From assembly GCA_003008705.1 (NCBI GenBank), contig PDUO01000073.1, positions 5,637 to 69,636 on the forward strand: a DNA stretch of 64,000 nt, given 5' to 3'. Below the pieces are notes generated by a model that was not told the origin of the DNA, did no database searches, and saw only the letters and a list, made by a program, of their open reading frames with translations. Shown here in pieces: positions 45,276 through 57,762 of the stretch (positions are counted from its first letter, which is position 1; each line of letters starts with the position of its first letter). This DNA is from Pezicula radicicola. Its lineage: Eukaryota > Ascomycota > Leotiomycetes > Helotiales > Dermateaceae. A program made the translations under genes and the position numbers.

Positions 45276-48200
45276 TTACGTCGTCGCCTCATGAAACTTC
45301 GCGCTCAGTCTCCCTAAGGGAAGTTGTTGTCTACTCTGCACATCTGTAACTAGCGACTGTATGAAATAAGCGAACCGCTCGGCAATCTCATCAACTTGAG
45401 GCTGATTCAGCACCACGTCGTCGAAGTGCATCAACACTTCGATACTAGACTCTTCAACTGTGCAGTATATAAACAGCGCCAGGAAGCCGGTGAAATCCAT
45501 GATGCCTCTGGAGGGCGTTAGTGGCAGGGGTGGCTGCGGCTCCTGCGGCGCACCGTTATTAATGATCACTAAATTGTTGATACTGGCCATTAAACGAGAC
45601 ATCTCGTCGTCTATGTGAGATATGGCTTGAATCCCGACCGTTTCGTACGGCATGGCGTTCACAGCGTCGCCGTGGATGCGTGTGACGAAGTCCATGGCCG
45701 AGTCGGAGGAGCTGGCGTGTATGGGGATTCGAATCGGCACATAGCTGACCGTCGGTCCCATCATGATCTCGATTCCGTCGACAGGGGCAGTCCGACCGCT
45801 TAGAAGACCCAGATATATCACGCAGGATGTGCGTGTGTAAGACGCTATCGTGAGCCCCCACGCTGCTCGGATGACTGTAGCCATGGTGAAGGGCAGTCCA
45901 GATGAATCGACAACGGAGATGACGGACCGCGATACAGTTGCGACTCTGTTCTTATGGCTAGCATCATTAGATGGAGGAGCAGGAAACATGGTCGGCACTG
46001 CCCCTGTAGTGTATTCTTTCCAGTAGCGAAGAGCTGCTGCTTGCTTCCGCGATGATATGTATGTTAGCAGGGACTCGGCCGGGAGGAGACGCGTCGTCAC
46101 TGCGCTCTCCCAGTACCCTTCATTCAGAGCCTTCCATATGATGGCCATGGTGAAGCCATCGTAGACGACGTGATTCACCGACCAAACGAAGGATGATAGG
46201 TTACCCACCACATGCAAGACAGCCGCCCGTGCCATGGGCGATTCGAGAGCTGATGTGTCCAGCCTGACACGCCTAAGGTATTCCATGGAATCGTCGCGTG
46301 TCTGAAAGTGCTTAACCTCCAGTTTCTCATAGTGGCCACGCAAAACTATCTGCACCAGATCGGACCTCCCGGACGGCACAACCAACCGTGTTCTCAAATT
46401 CGAGAAGGCCTCGCAGACAAGTTCCCAGGCCCAACAAAGCCTGTCAACGTCCATCTCGGGATGGATGGTGTATATCTGCTGCAAGACAGCCACACCGGGC
46501 GTCTTGAGGCACAAGTCCATGGTATGCTTTTGGAATGGGGTAGTAGGAAGAATCCTCTCAATATCGCTTTCGGCTAGCTTGAGCTTTCGAGCAACCGCTG
46601 AATTTAGGTGGTACTCGCTGGTGACCCCGCCGAGAGGCTGCTCGTTGGGAGATGAGGGGACCTTGACCTCATTAGACTTGAGATAGTTGGCCATGTTCCT
46701 CAGGACCGGGTGTTTCAAGATGTTAGCAACGGTGATAGTGAAACCGGCACGTCTGGCAACGGCCACGAGTCTGATGGCTTTGATAGAGTCTCCTCCACGG
46801 ACAATGAAGTGGTCTTCGGGTCCGATTGCGGCCTGGCCTCTAAGTACCTGGCCCCAGAACTTGATAAGTGCGTCTTCTGCTGTATTATGGGCAGAAAGCC
46901 CTTCCAAACCAAGCCCCTTTTCGATGCTATCAATCCTGACGTCGTCTACTTTCACGTCTTGTCCTTGGATTTGTCCTGACCGGACGGCAATATTCACTTC
47001 TCTGGATGGCTCTAAACCGTTGACGTGTTCGGGAGGGACTGATTCGTTAATAGTATCAAGAATGTCTCTCACCTTCACATCAATGTTTTGGCAGTCCCGC
47101 TGCAATGAGCCAACGATGATTGCGAAAATGGAAACAACATGTTGTACTGCTTGCTGATTAATAGCCCTGCTATCGAAAGAGGCGCGGATCTCGACGTTAG
47201 TAGGACCTGGCAGGCATTCCACCACGAACGCCTCAGAGGTATCATGTTCTGCCTCGGAGCCATCCAGCCAGTCGAGCTTATTGTTGTTCAAGTTGCTATC
47301 CTTATACGCGTAAGAATCTTCTCCCATGGAGGCTTGAATCACCAAAAGACTCTGGAACCAGCAGGCCTTGCGGAATTCGGGGCCGTAACTAGAAATGACG
47401 TGAAGGCCCGTATGTTCGAATTCCATCATGCTCACAGACTGCGCGTGTAACTCATCTAGGAACTCTGCAAGGGTTGCGGATGTATTAACTTGAACCCTGA
47501 CGGGCACGTCAGTAAGCATGGGACCGATAACATCTTCGCCGGATGAATTATTTCGGCCATTCAAGGTCATTCCGAATACAACGTCAGAAGAACGCGATAC
47601 TGTTGACACGGTGAGTGCCCAGGCGGCCCTGAGAATGAGTGGCAGTCTGTACGGTGTCTTCTGCGGCCCAGAACTGAGTTGAATCTCTTTCTTAAACTTG
47701 CTGTCGGTCCGGGGGCGGAAATCAATCGACGGCGGAGTGGGAAATGCGGCAACATGCTGCGTACCCCGAAGCTGTTCTATCCAGTAGGACTTTTCTTTGC
47801 TCGCTTGTTCCGCGCTGGTCAAGCCGGAGAAGGACTTGTAGGGCTCGGGTCTGGCAATTCGGTGGAACAGGTAGGCCTGCTTCACAGCTTGGATGATTAG
47901 CGTGCCTGACAAGCCATCAGTTAGAGCGTGGCTGATAGTCCACACGAGAGTCCTGTGATCTCCGCCGGCTTGCAGGACTATGAACTGGCTCAGTCCATGA
48001 GTGCGGTCGTCTCCGGCTGAGGACCTGTGGTGTTTGTCTCAACGTCAGCTCTTTCATGAATGGGGAGTATTGCACTTTGATATTTGGAAAATTTCTCCCC
48101 GTGGATCACTTACCGGATGAGCTGCTGTCGCAGGTTAAAACGCACTTCGTCGGTATCCATCACCCCGAGCTCCTGCCAATAATGCGGCTCATGAAAGAGA

Positions 48201-50944
48201 ACCACCTGCCACAGCATATCAGGAGCTTGAAGGAATCTCGTACGCAGGATAGCGTTACGGTCAATTACACGCAGCCAAGCATCGCGTAGGCGGGACAGGT
48301 CTGCAGTCGGGGGCAAGTCGAAAGTGTACTGCATGATATATGAGCCATTATCCGCTTCGGAAAGCGTCCACAAGCTTTCTTGAATCCGCGTGGCTGGATA
48401 CATGTCCTCGATGGATAGAATGTCAACTCCAAAATCAGTGGCAGCCTCTCGTTTCAGCTCCAGGTATGCTTGCTCTGACATGCCATCCGGTATCACGCTC
48501 TGAGCAGCGTAGTCATCTGACATTCTCGTGTTCCCGACAGGTTTCAATCGATGGGCAACGGCTGCAGTGGCCATTGCACCCAGAGTTGGGTTCTGAAATA
48601 TGGTACGCACTGTGAGATTCATGTTTTTCTTCCGCGCAAGTGATACAACCTTCAAAGCCCGCAGAGAATCACCACCTAGGGCCAAGAAGTTTGCGTCCTG
48701 GTCGAATGCATGATGAGCTTCCAGGTTAAACACGTGTGACCAGATCAGCGCAAGGTCTCGCCGGGTGGTTTGGATTTCGCCTTCGCCAGCATTAGGTGAG
48801 ACTTGCGTCGTTAGAGACGCGACTCCTTCAGTGATGTCGCCAATGGGTTGGATACGTAGGAGCTCCGCCATTGACACCTTCCCAACCATGGCCTTCAACT
48901 TCTTCCGGTCGGTTTTGCCCGTGGGACCAAGAGGAATGTGGTCAACCATCAGAAAGGCGGATGGAATAAAGGCAGGAGGTAGTCGCTCAGATATGTTTGC
49001 GCGCAGCTTCTGAGTGTAATCCGGGGCGATGGCGTCCCTATCCGTATTGATCTGGAGAAATGCAACCAGCACCTTTGTCCCATCACGCAACTCGATGATG
49101 TCTGCCACGGCCCGCTCTGACTTGGACATATACGCTTGCAAGATGCTCTCCACCTCAGTTATCTCCAGCCGCTGGCCCCGGATTTTCACCTGCAAGTCAC
49201 GGCGACCCTTTATCCAGTACAGACCGTGGCTATCCACAAATCCCACGTCTCCGCTCCGGTAGAACCTTCGGATCGTGCCTTTGGGATCTGGTGGTGCCCA
49301 GGAGAGATTGTCAACAAAGACATCCGCGGTCTGCTGAGCATTCTTCACATACGCCCGGGACACGGTAGGGCCTTCGATCAGTATCTCTCCCACGAAGCCG
49401 CGAGGTAGACGCCGATGCGGGTTGTTGGCGTCCGTGATAAAGGCTCTCGATGATACAGGTCGCCCGACACATGACGAGTTCCACAGGACATCTCTCGTTG
49501 ATAGTGCATGGCTGAGGATTGTGCACTCGGCGGGGCCGTAGCTTGTGAAGACCTCAACAAACGGTTGCCACTTGTCAGCGACTGACTTCGTCAGAGCCTC
49601 CCCTGCCAGATGGATCCGCTTTACAGTGGGAAAGTCTTCGGGGTCGAGAGTATCTGCAAGCGACGGCGTCATGTCCATATCAGTCACGCCCATGCGGCTC
49701 ATGGCCCCTGAGATGTCGTTGAGGCGTTTGTGCTCCGAGAGGATGCACAGACAGCCACCGTTGCAAAGGGCTGTTAGACTTTCCATCAGGGACATGTCAA
49801 AGGCGTATGAGAGCATTTGGCCCCGCCGCATCCCGACGGAACCTTTGACACCTAGGGATTGGACACTCATGCCCATCACTGTGCTGATATTCTGGTGCGT
49901 GACCTGGATGCCCTTCGGAGTGCCGGTAGTTCCAGATGTGAAAATGACATATGCCACGCTATCAGGCTTGACTGGAGGGAGAGTGTGTGCATCTTCAGTA
50001 TCTTCATGATCTTGTGACTTTACACTAGTCGCAAGTTCGGCCACTAGTTGTTGATCCAGCACCAAGACGCTCGTTACCATCTCAGATGCGATACCCTCCA
50101 TGGTGCCCGAACAAATTGCAAGCGTACAGTCCAATTGCTCGACAATAGACTGCATCCCCCCATGCGGCATATCGGACGGAAGGGTTGACCATGTCCCACC
50201 AGCCTGTGGGGATCTGTTTGCCATGCGCCCGACGAGATTATGCACCGCGTCCGCAATGGTGCGAGGCATGGGCCCGTCCCTCAACGCGAGATCGTCATTG
50301 TCGACTTCAGTCATTAAGTTCAGATCGGCAACGGTCGTACTCGCGGAAGCTTGCGCCACCTGTCGGCAAACAAGCTCGAGCTGGGCGAGTAACCGCACTG
50401 GGAGGTTTGGGTCGTGAGTCGGAGAAGAGATGCGCTTGTCTACGCATATGACAACTCGGTTGTCTTCGAGTGTCAGGTTTATAGCGAATTTCTCGTGGAG
50501 AAGACTAGGATGCGGAGTCGTCGATGATAGATTTTTGATCGAGGATCGAATTATGGCCGTCTGAAAAGGGTCTTCGCCTGACAAGGAAAACCCGCGATTT
50601 TCAGCCAAGGGAAACGTGGAGATGCTGCCTCGCGTGGAAATGGCTCGTCCGCCTAGTGCTTCGACTTGTTGGCAGATCGATGAGAGTGCAGCATCGGGTG
50701 CGGTATAAATCTCTCTTGTGACATCGGTGTTTGATACTTCGGTGATGGTTTCAATGTTCTTTTCTTCTCGATCGTCATGCTGGATTACATGGACTGAGTC
50801 GGATCCGCCATATCGAGCGAGCAAAACAAGCCATGATGCAGTGATTAGTGGGTAAGGAAAAGTGCAAATGATTCCCGTTGACGATTCTGTGGAAACTGGA
50901 CCTGAACAGATCTTGGAAGTGTGGCCAAGCTTAGGGGACGACAT
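45276..50944 (-). CDS. non-ribosomal peptide synthetase, A-T-C-T-C
   Basis: Exons 50944-48114 and 48024-45276 join over an 89-nt intron (GTAAGT...CACAG), giving 1859 residues. Residues 1-210 resemble the C-terminal lobe of a condensation domain. The adenylation domain follows: A3 FTSGTTGTPKG (about 335), A4 YAFDMSLMES, A5 SYGPAECTI, A7 YRSGDVG, A8 and A10 GKTDRKK (about 676). Then come carrier 1 (LGGDSLRALK, about 758), condensation domain 1 (SHALTDG, about 978), carrier 2 (RGGDSIKAIR, about 1353) without a second A domain, and terminal condensation domain (NHVVYDG, about 1561). Both C domains keep the second His and the Asp-Gly of HHxxxDG. A1 and most of A2 are missing: at about residue 247 the sequence passes from RSPQ directly to AGG, skipping some 60 residues. 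Two-module synthetases with a missing or degenerate second A domain include the NPS6/SidD siderophore type; relationship not established. It shares a divergent promoter with the MFS gene. Confidence 0.88.
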
Positions 50945-51480
50945 TGTTAGTCACCTGTGATATAATTGTGTAGTTGTTTTTAACATGACATACCACAGCT
51001 TCAACGTCGTGGTGGGACGAATGGGTCTCTCTATTATTTTATAATAAGATCGTACTCATGAGCATTTTCTTACATACTCGGGTTGACGAACAAATCCGTC
51101 GTTCTCAGCGCAGTCCAAGCTGCCTAGCGATCATAATTTCAAGTCTCAGCCGAGGACCCGAGGCCTGTGGATTATAAAGGTATTATAATCCCTTCCGCTT
51201 TAATTTATTTAATCGAATTTTATAATATTCACGAGCACCGTTTCACGAATCGCTGACCCCATGGGAGGAAGAGCTAGACTCGGCATCCCACATACCCCTT
51301 TAGACTAGTGGTTCGGCATCCCACCGGAACACCTTGTTTCTTCTATTTTGGAAAATCAAGATGCCTCCAAACCCAATTTTGATTTAATTGCAAACTCGAC
51401 CCTGTCGGTAAATTTTGATTCTCTTTCACCGGGTGGCCAAGAAGTTGGCTTGTTATTGACTCTTCGTGAAGCTCGTTACA
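50945..51480. promoter_or_regulatory. divergent NRPS/MFS promoter with repeated CGG site
   Basis: 536 bp between the two start codons. The 11-mer cggcatcccac occurs twice in direct orientation (51281-51291 and 51314-51324), 33 bp apart. CGG half-sites are typical targets of Zn2Cys6 factors, so this pair is a candidate binding site; that is inference. An AT-rich box lies at 51175-51225. Confidence 0.45.
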
Positions 51481-53613
51481 ATGACAGAGCATGCGATTAG
51501 CCCCGAGTTTATCGTGGACAAAGAGACCATGGAAAATATCACTTCTCAACAGAAAGAAGAAGAAGAGAGCATGAGCAGAGAATCTCTGGATAGCGGTGGC
51601 GTTAGCAAGATCCGACTTATCAGTCTGCTTGTTGGCATCGGCTTTGCAGGACTGGCTGGAGCATTGGTAAGTAGACACCCGGCCTGGCTGGATACGTGGA
51701 CTCTAAGTAATTTATTTGCGCTTGGTTAGGATATGAACATTGTTTCCACTGCTATACCCGCTATAACCAACCATTTCCACAGCTCTTTAGACGATGGATG
51801 GTATGGAACTGCCTAGTAAGTTCTTACTCCCGCTCACAAGAAAATTGCCCTAAAGATCAACACAAGGAGAGCGATCAAACACATTGGGAGAACAATTGAC
51901 TAACTTGGACTCGGGAAAAGTCTGATGGCTTCATCGGCTGTGCAACTTATCTGGGCCCATATCTACCGAGCCTTTCCAGCCAAGGCGACATTCTTGTCGG
52001 CCTTGGCCCTCTTCGAATTAGGATGTCTAGTGAGCGCTACGGCGAGGAATTCGATTTCAGTCATTGTAGGTCGCGCAGTTTCCGGCATGGGCATTGCCGG
52101 TGTATTCGCCGGGGGCTTAATGTCAGTACTTTGAATAAATCCGAGAGGCACCTGAGGCATTGCTAATCCCTGCACACTCTAGAATAATCACATATTCAGT
52201 ACCTCTACGACTACGATCGCTCATAAATGCGGTATTTGGTATCCTAATTGGATCTACCCAGGCAGCTGGCCCGGTCGTTTCTGGGGTTCTCACATCAAAC
52301 CTGACCTGGAGATGGTGTTTCTGGATTAACCTCCCTATAGGCGCGGTAAGCGAGCCCACTGCAAATTCGATAATATCAAACTAGCGTCCGGAAAGTCCTC
52401 TGACCTGAGTCTTTGTTTTAATTTTTTTCTCGCTCTCTTCCTTGATCATCTTACCTATGCAGGACAAAGTATACTGACTGTATACATCCCAATTAATAGG
52501 TCGCAACAGCACTTATCCTCGTGGGCTGCGCCATCCCAGAACCAGCTGATAAGATGAGCGGGAGAACACGTGCGCAGCACTGGGCGAGTTTTGACTATAT
52601 TGGCCTCGGCCTTTGGATGCCGACAATTGTGTGTCTCATTTTGATTCTCCAGCTGGGTGGCCAGAAGTATGCTTGGAGCAGCGGGGCCATGATTGTTCTC
52701 TATGTCCTGACACCGCTGCTATTTGCAGCCTACGTTTTCCGCCAGTGGAAAGCCGGGGACGATGCACTTACCCCGGGCCGCATCATGTCGCAGCGTACCA
52801 TGATTGTTGGCTGTCTCTATATGCTATTTATATCGTGCATAGAGGCCCAGATTCCTTACTTCGTAAGTCTTATTGGACCACATCTGTATCATAATTGTAT
52901 GAAATATGCTGACACTAGGATGGTAGTTGCCAATATATTTCCAAACTGCGCTGGGCAAAACAGCACTCGAGTCGGGAGTGGCCACTTTGCCAACGCTCCT
53001 GGCTCTTATCGTGTTTTTCATTATTGCCGGCGCTGGTACGTCTATTTTAGGTTATTATGTGCCCTTTATGCTGGTAGGCAGCGCAATTCTTTCCGTCGGC
53101 GCAGGACTTCTTTCGACCTTCTCCTCCACTACATCGTCTGGTCGATGGATCGGTTATCAAATAGTTGCAGCAGCCGGCCTGGGAATGGGCTTTGATGCTC
53201 CGCAAATCGCTGCACAGGCCGCCTTCGGCAATGGGCCCGACGTGACGATTGCACTTGTTATCATCACATCGTGCATGAATATAGGAGGATCTGTTGGGGT
53301 TTCGATCGGGACTGTCATTCTTAACAGCCGCGTCGTGTCGCTACTGAGGGATAGCGGAATCTCTGACAAGGCCATTTTTTCCAACTCGGGCCTGACCGCT
53401 GTGCTGGATTCCTTGTCAACTGCGGACCGAGCCGTCGTGGCCAGCATCTACGGCAATGCTATCCAAGACATTTACCATTCCACCACGACGCTGGCCGTGG
53501 TCACTTTTATCCTTGCATGCTTTATGGACTGGCTGAGTGTAAAGGAGAAACCTGAAAACGCCGAAGCCGACGCCGAAGCCGAAGCCGAAGCCGAGGCGAA
53601 ACCCAGTGTTTAG
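51481..53613 (+). CDS. DHA2-family MFS exporter (14-helix drug:H+ antiporter)
   Basis: Six exons (51481-51666, 51730-51815, 51921-52121, 52183-52345, 52500-52862, 52927-53613) keep one phase throughout and give 561 residues. The hydrophilic N-terminus (about 45 residues) is followed by regular hydrophobic helices. Motifs include the C-like LDMNIVSTAIPAI after helix 1, DDGWYGTAYLM before helix 2, and the GRAVSGMGIAGVFAGG antiporter region. The C-terminus is an Ala/Glu repeat (AEADAEAEAEAEA). This is the usual build of fungal secondary-metabolite exporters (TRI12/GliA/AflT type). Its position, head-to-head with the NRPS, suggests export of, or self-protection from, the cluster product at the plasma membrane. 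Intron 3 has a GTCAGT donor; the other exon joins are firm. Confidence 0.85.
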
Positions 53614-55250
53614 GGATCTTCCATATAATTAGTACATATATTTTGATGGGAAAGTAGAGAAAGGTTATTGTGAGGACCGCATCACATGAGCCGGTATCAT
53701 CCGACACGTTGGAACCTTAGACAACCAGGAACCCCAAGCTAGCTAGCTAGCTCGAATTAGAGTCCGTTACGAATATAAAATAGACAGTTGATCGTTTTGA
53801 ATTTCTTTCTTTATTCTTTTTGTATCCTTCGTACCAGATTTATAGATTAGGTAATATTAGTCTTTATATCGCCCTTGCCTACTTGTTGTTACACTAGATG
53901 TTCTAATTAAACTAAGCTCTTTTAACAAGAATACTAAGCGGGACGATAAATGTAAATGTATTCCATGTTATAATAACTTAGCTTTCCGACATTTGTGTTT
54001 CTTATATTGTTTTTTCAAGAATACATTTAATCGAATAATATTATTTGTTTTTAAAACCCTGTTGTTAATTTATTTATTATTGTTATTTATATATATATAA
54101 TTGAATACTAATTCCCGAAATAATTAGAAAAACATGGAATTGTAAAACGTTACAATTATGTAGATAAATCTTATTGTATTTATTTGTTGATTTTTAAAAT
54201 TGTATTTTTATTGAAAATATCTTATATTTACAATTGCAGAATTTGCTAATCGAAGCGATATTATTAGTTTTAAACAACGTTAAAACAAAGGTTCTAAAAT
54301 ATAAAAACTTTTCTTTGTCTTTTTAAATTTCTTTTTTAAAATTATATAGTTATATTAGCGTCCTCTTTTCGATATTATCTTTCTTTTTTCAAGATATAGA
54401 GTTTTGGTTTTTTAATAACTTCTTTATATTATATTATTTTCCTTTGTCTTCTCGAAACCCCTCGATTAATCTTGTAAAGGTATTGTCGAAATTACAATAA
54501 TAGTATTATCTTCGTTATTTCAAACGTTTTATTAGCGGTGTAAAAACGAAGAAATATAAAAAGGGTCTTGCTAATGCCGCATTAAATTTGACATTGCTAC
54601 ATCAATCTACCGTAATTTAGTGAAAACACGTTCGGGGTACGCAAAGCCCACATATTGATAGATCCGATAATTTTTAGTGGCGGTGCTATATAAATTTAGC
54701 GGCTCGTTTAATAAGAGTCGCTGTTTTATCCCGCCAAGATTATATATCAAAAGACTTATCCGCACTGGCTTTTTGTAATTACAACTAGTAAATTGTATAT
54801 TACCAGAGTTTGAATCTCTTCGAACTAAATCCCTTTAATAACCAAGTTAAGTTGAATTTCATATTTTCGTAGTGTTGTAGAGATGATAGGAATAACTGTA
54901 CATATTGTTAACTAATTATAGACTTTATCTTCTATTTGTTTACTATATTAGCGACTAAAGAATGCCTTTAAGAATGATGATTTATAACTGGAATGTGAAA
55001 GGCATGTGAGGAATTTCTAAAAGATAAATAAACAATGAGAAATATAAAAAGAAATTACAAATAAACAGCTCGACCGCTATTGAATTGGAAGTTCAACTAG
55101 TTATTTCCGTACTTTTGTACTTTAGTATTATATTAAAGTTACATTCCAGAACTAAACCCCTACTTACTATACGTTCGGAGCCCTTCATACGGTATCTAAA
55201 GCGGGATTATCTTGAACTCACGTTGTGGAGCAGGAACTTATTTAATTAAG
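53614..55250. other. AT-rich, gene-free block
   Basis: Mostly A/T with many homopolymer and ta runs. No frame worth calling. Contains one copy of the dispersed 50-bp repeat at 54561-54608 (inverted). The composition suggests old RIP-altered repeats splitting the cluster. Confidence 0.6.
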
Positions 55251-55300
55251 TATAACTCAATGTGGCATTGTCAATTCTAATGTGGCAGTAGCAAGACCCC
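54561..55300. repeat. inverted pair of dispersed 50-bp repeats
   Basis: 54561-54608 reads aagggtcttgctaatgccgc...; 55251-55300 is its inverted relative ending gcagtagcaagacccc. They could be the ends of a 740-bp eroded element. The 55251-55300 copy also pairs, inverted, with 58206-58260. Confidence 0.5.
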
Positions 55301-55503
55301 TAATTTATCGGCTTCGGCTGTCTCACCATACAGCAAGTAGTCTTAGTCTTTCCTTCCTTCCCCCCCATTTCCCTATATCAATGTCTACTATTCACCGTAT
55401 TAGCAAAGAAACAGACTAAGGTTTTGGGAGGGGAGCTCCGGAGCTGGGATCTGTCTTCGGAGCCTTTTGTGAGGTTGAGAGGTCATGCCGCTTCCAGATC
55501 TCC
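55301..55503. other. intergenic
   Basis: No gene recognised. This is the 3' flank of the acetyltransferase relic. Confidence 0.35.
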
Positions 55504-56240
55504 TTATGGAAAACATTGCAAATTTGCTTTACCTTGCCCAACCTGCACCCAGCCATACTTCAAATAAAGTCCTTTCCCCGCTGGACTAGCATCAATCCAG
55601 CACTCCAATCCCTCCTCATCACATTTCTTCAATCCCCACTCCAGTAACTTCCCTCCAATTCCTCGCTTCTGATAATCTGGGTGAACTGCTAGGATCGCCA
55701 TGAGAATGTGCTTTTTTCCTTTCATCACTTCATTGCGTTTCTCGTCTAAGGATCCAAAAAAAAAGGCTTGATGAGCTCGAGGTTGGCGCCGGGTGGGTGG
55801 ACTTTGGACCAGGGGTATTGAGGTGCGGAAGAGGTGAAGAAATTCCATTTTTCGACGCCAGTTATGCGACCTGAGGGGAGTATGGCAGTGAGATAAAGGA
55901 TGGAGGGATTTTAAAAGAGATTAGTAGTTGTTTCTCAATATTTCCTCACAAATCTTAGGAAAGTAGTGTTTAGGAAATCCGGGAGTGGGGGTGAGCCAAA
56001 TCTTCTACTCACCATTGGCAAGAAGGGCCGTATTTATATCGGCATAGAAGATACTCGTCTCTGAAGGATCATGACCATTGCTTGCTGGGTACACAAGCGG
56101 CCCTAAAGAATCTTCTTCTCCTTGGAAGGCGGAACTTTCGACCTCGAGGTAATCTTCGTAAAAAATTTCACCTGAAGTCGCGAGTTCAATTGTGTATTGG
56201 AGGAGCTCAGAGGTAGCTATGACTTGAACACTTGTTTATA
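55504..56240 (-). pseudogene. GNAT N-acetyltransferase, broken
   Basis: The C-terminal exon shows the acetyl-CoA binding core (AVHPDYQKRGIGGKLLEWGL; KKCDEEGLECWIDASPAGKG; LYLKYGW). The upstream exon (about 56240-56023: EIFYEDYLEVESSAF; TSIFYADINTALLAN) joins over a GTGAGT...CCTCAG intron to GRITGVEKWNFFTSSAPQYP. The phase is lost at a run of nine T (about 55756-55764 on the + strand). No start codon or first beta strand is present. Fungal GNATs of this type acetylate small amines or unknown substrates. A one-base homopolymer error in the assembly could explain the frameshift, but not the missing N-terminus. Confidence 0.72.
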
Positions 56241-56700
56241 TTGGCCTGAGTATGCTTTTAGAGAATGGGAGGAATAGCTACTCTCTTATACTCGCACTCT
56301 GCGAGCGAAGCGCGCCCGACGATTATACTTTAAAGACCTATTGTACCGCTCCCTTGTTTAAGTTATTACGCCTCGTAAACTTTTTAATTTAATACAATTA
56401 CTATATAATATATTCTTATAAAACCGTCTTTCATCTATTCCTTATAGTGTCGCCGAGGGCCAACATTATCCCACCGGCTCGGTCCGGCTCGGATTCATAT
56501 TTGGATCCGAACCGTAGTTCCTGTGAACACACCGCTGCCTCCACACGAGCTATATTGAATTAACAAATATTTTATGATGGTTTTATAAAAGCGAGAAAGT
56601 CCTTGGATTTAAGTAGACTAAAGCTGACTGGGTTGGAAAAACTGATCGAATTCTAAAATTAGTGACCCTTAGGTGTAAATTACACATTACAATATTTAAA
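56241..56700. promoter_or_regulatory. upstream region of cupin gene with CGG repeats
   Basis: Contains ggctcggtccggctcgg at about 56480-56497 (direct repeats of cggctcgg) and a nearby inverted tcggat/atccga pair. These are possible Zn2Cys6 sites. The gcgagcgaagcgcgccc patch near 56305 looks like a repeat end. Confidence 0.3.
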
Positions 56701-57437
56701 ATGGCCACGGCAACGGAGACACCTACAACCACACAAGGACCCATTACCCGCTTTCCAGCAGATGACCTTCGACACGCAAAGCGTTTTATCACCACACACA
56801 GCAAAGAGGGCAGAGGGGTGTTCCTGCCCGATGATGATGGGGATCATCATAAAGTGATGGTCCAGGGAAAAGGTGTTGCCACTATCATTTACAGCACGCA
56901 AGGCGCTCAAGTGGATTTGAATAATGAGAAGGACATTGAGTTCGCTAAGACAAACCAGGTGTGTGCGTCTAATCGGACTTTTACTTTCTATCTCTATTCG
57001 GCGCACCTTATAAATGAGCCCACCCTCTTTCGATTCTTGGTTGCTCTGCCAACTGCGAGGTATCTCGATGAAAAATTCGCTAACAAACATATAATTCATA
57101 GCCTCCGATCCATGTCAAGAACGGGAGCGTTGCCCGGCTCATCGACTTTGCGCCAGGGGTGGAGAGCCCATTGCACCGCGCTATGTCCATCGACTACGGT
57201 ATCGTCGTCGAGGGCGAGTTTCTCCTGACACTTGACTCAGGCGAGTCGCGCCGTATGCTGCCGGGCGACATGACCGTCAATAGGGGCTGCGCCCATAAGT
57301 GGAGGAATTTGTCCGAGATTCGGAGTGGGCGCATGCTTTTCGTGCTGTTGGATGTTGCTCCCTTGTACGTCGGCGGGCAGTTGGTCACGGAGGACCTTGG
57401 AGATCTAGCTGGCGAATATGCGCCGCACCCAAGCTAA
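56701..57437 (+). CDS. cupin-domain protein
   Basis: Two exons (56701-56958 and 57102-57437) over a 143-nt GTGTGT...CATAG intron give 197 residues. The start is aaaATGGCC. The C-terminal half is a single cupin barrel: [20 protein letters not shown] (motif 1 region), then [20 protein letters not shown] (motif 2, with the His). Of the usual metal ligands the motif 2 His is kept, while motif 1 is Asp/Tyr-like. It could be an enzyme with altered metal binding or a non-catalytic protein. Small cupins recur in fungal PKS/NRPS clusters as tailoring enzymes (cyclase, dehydratase, isomerase roles). The position between NRPS and PKS supports a tailoring role, by inference only. Confidence 0.78.
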
Positions 57438-57509
57438 ACAACTTACTTAACTTATTCTTCTAATATAATAGTAGAAAATCAAGTTTAAATAAAAAGAGTT
57501 AATAAAAGA

Positions 57510-57762
57510 CTATTGTGGCGGGCATTCAAATAACTCATCAAAAGTCCCTAAACCACATGGAAGAGTTACACTCTTAGTTTTCCCAACCCAAGTAGTAAAA
57601 GAATTAGAAGGGCGAACTAAATCAACGATATACCATATGTTTTCCCATTCAGCGTCCGATAAAGCAAAGATACGTGCTGAAAATTTTTCTCGACAATATT
57701 TGTCAATCACTTCTCGAAGCGCGGACTAGTATAATACCCGTAGAGTCCCATCGGCTAGTAAC
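57510..57762 (-). pseudogene. hAT transposase fragment
   Basis: The readable piece VTSRWDSTGIILVRALREVI followed by KYCREKFSARIFALSDAEWE and TTWVGKTKSVTLPCGLGTFD resembles the central/C-terminal part of fungal hAT transposases (RWNSTYxML-like start). It is truncated at both ends. Confidence 0.6.
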
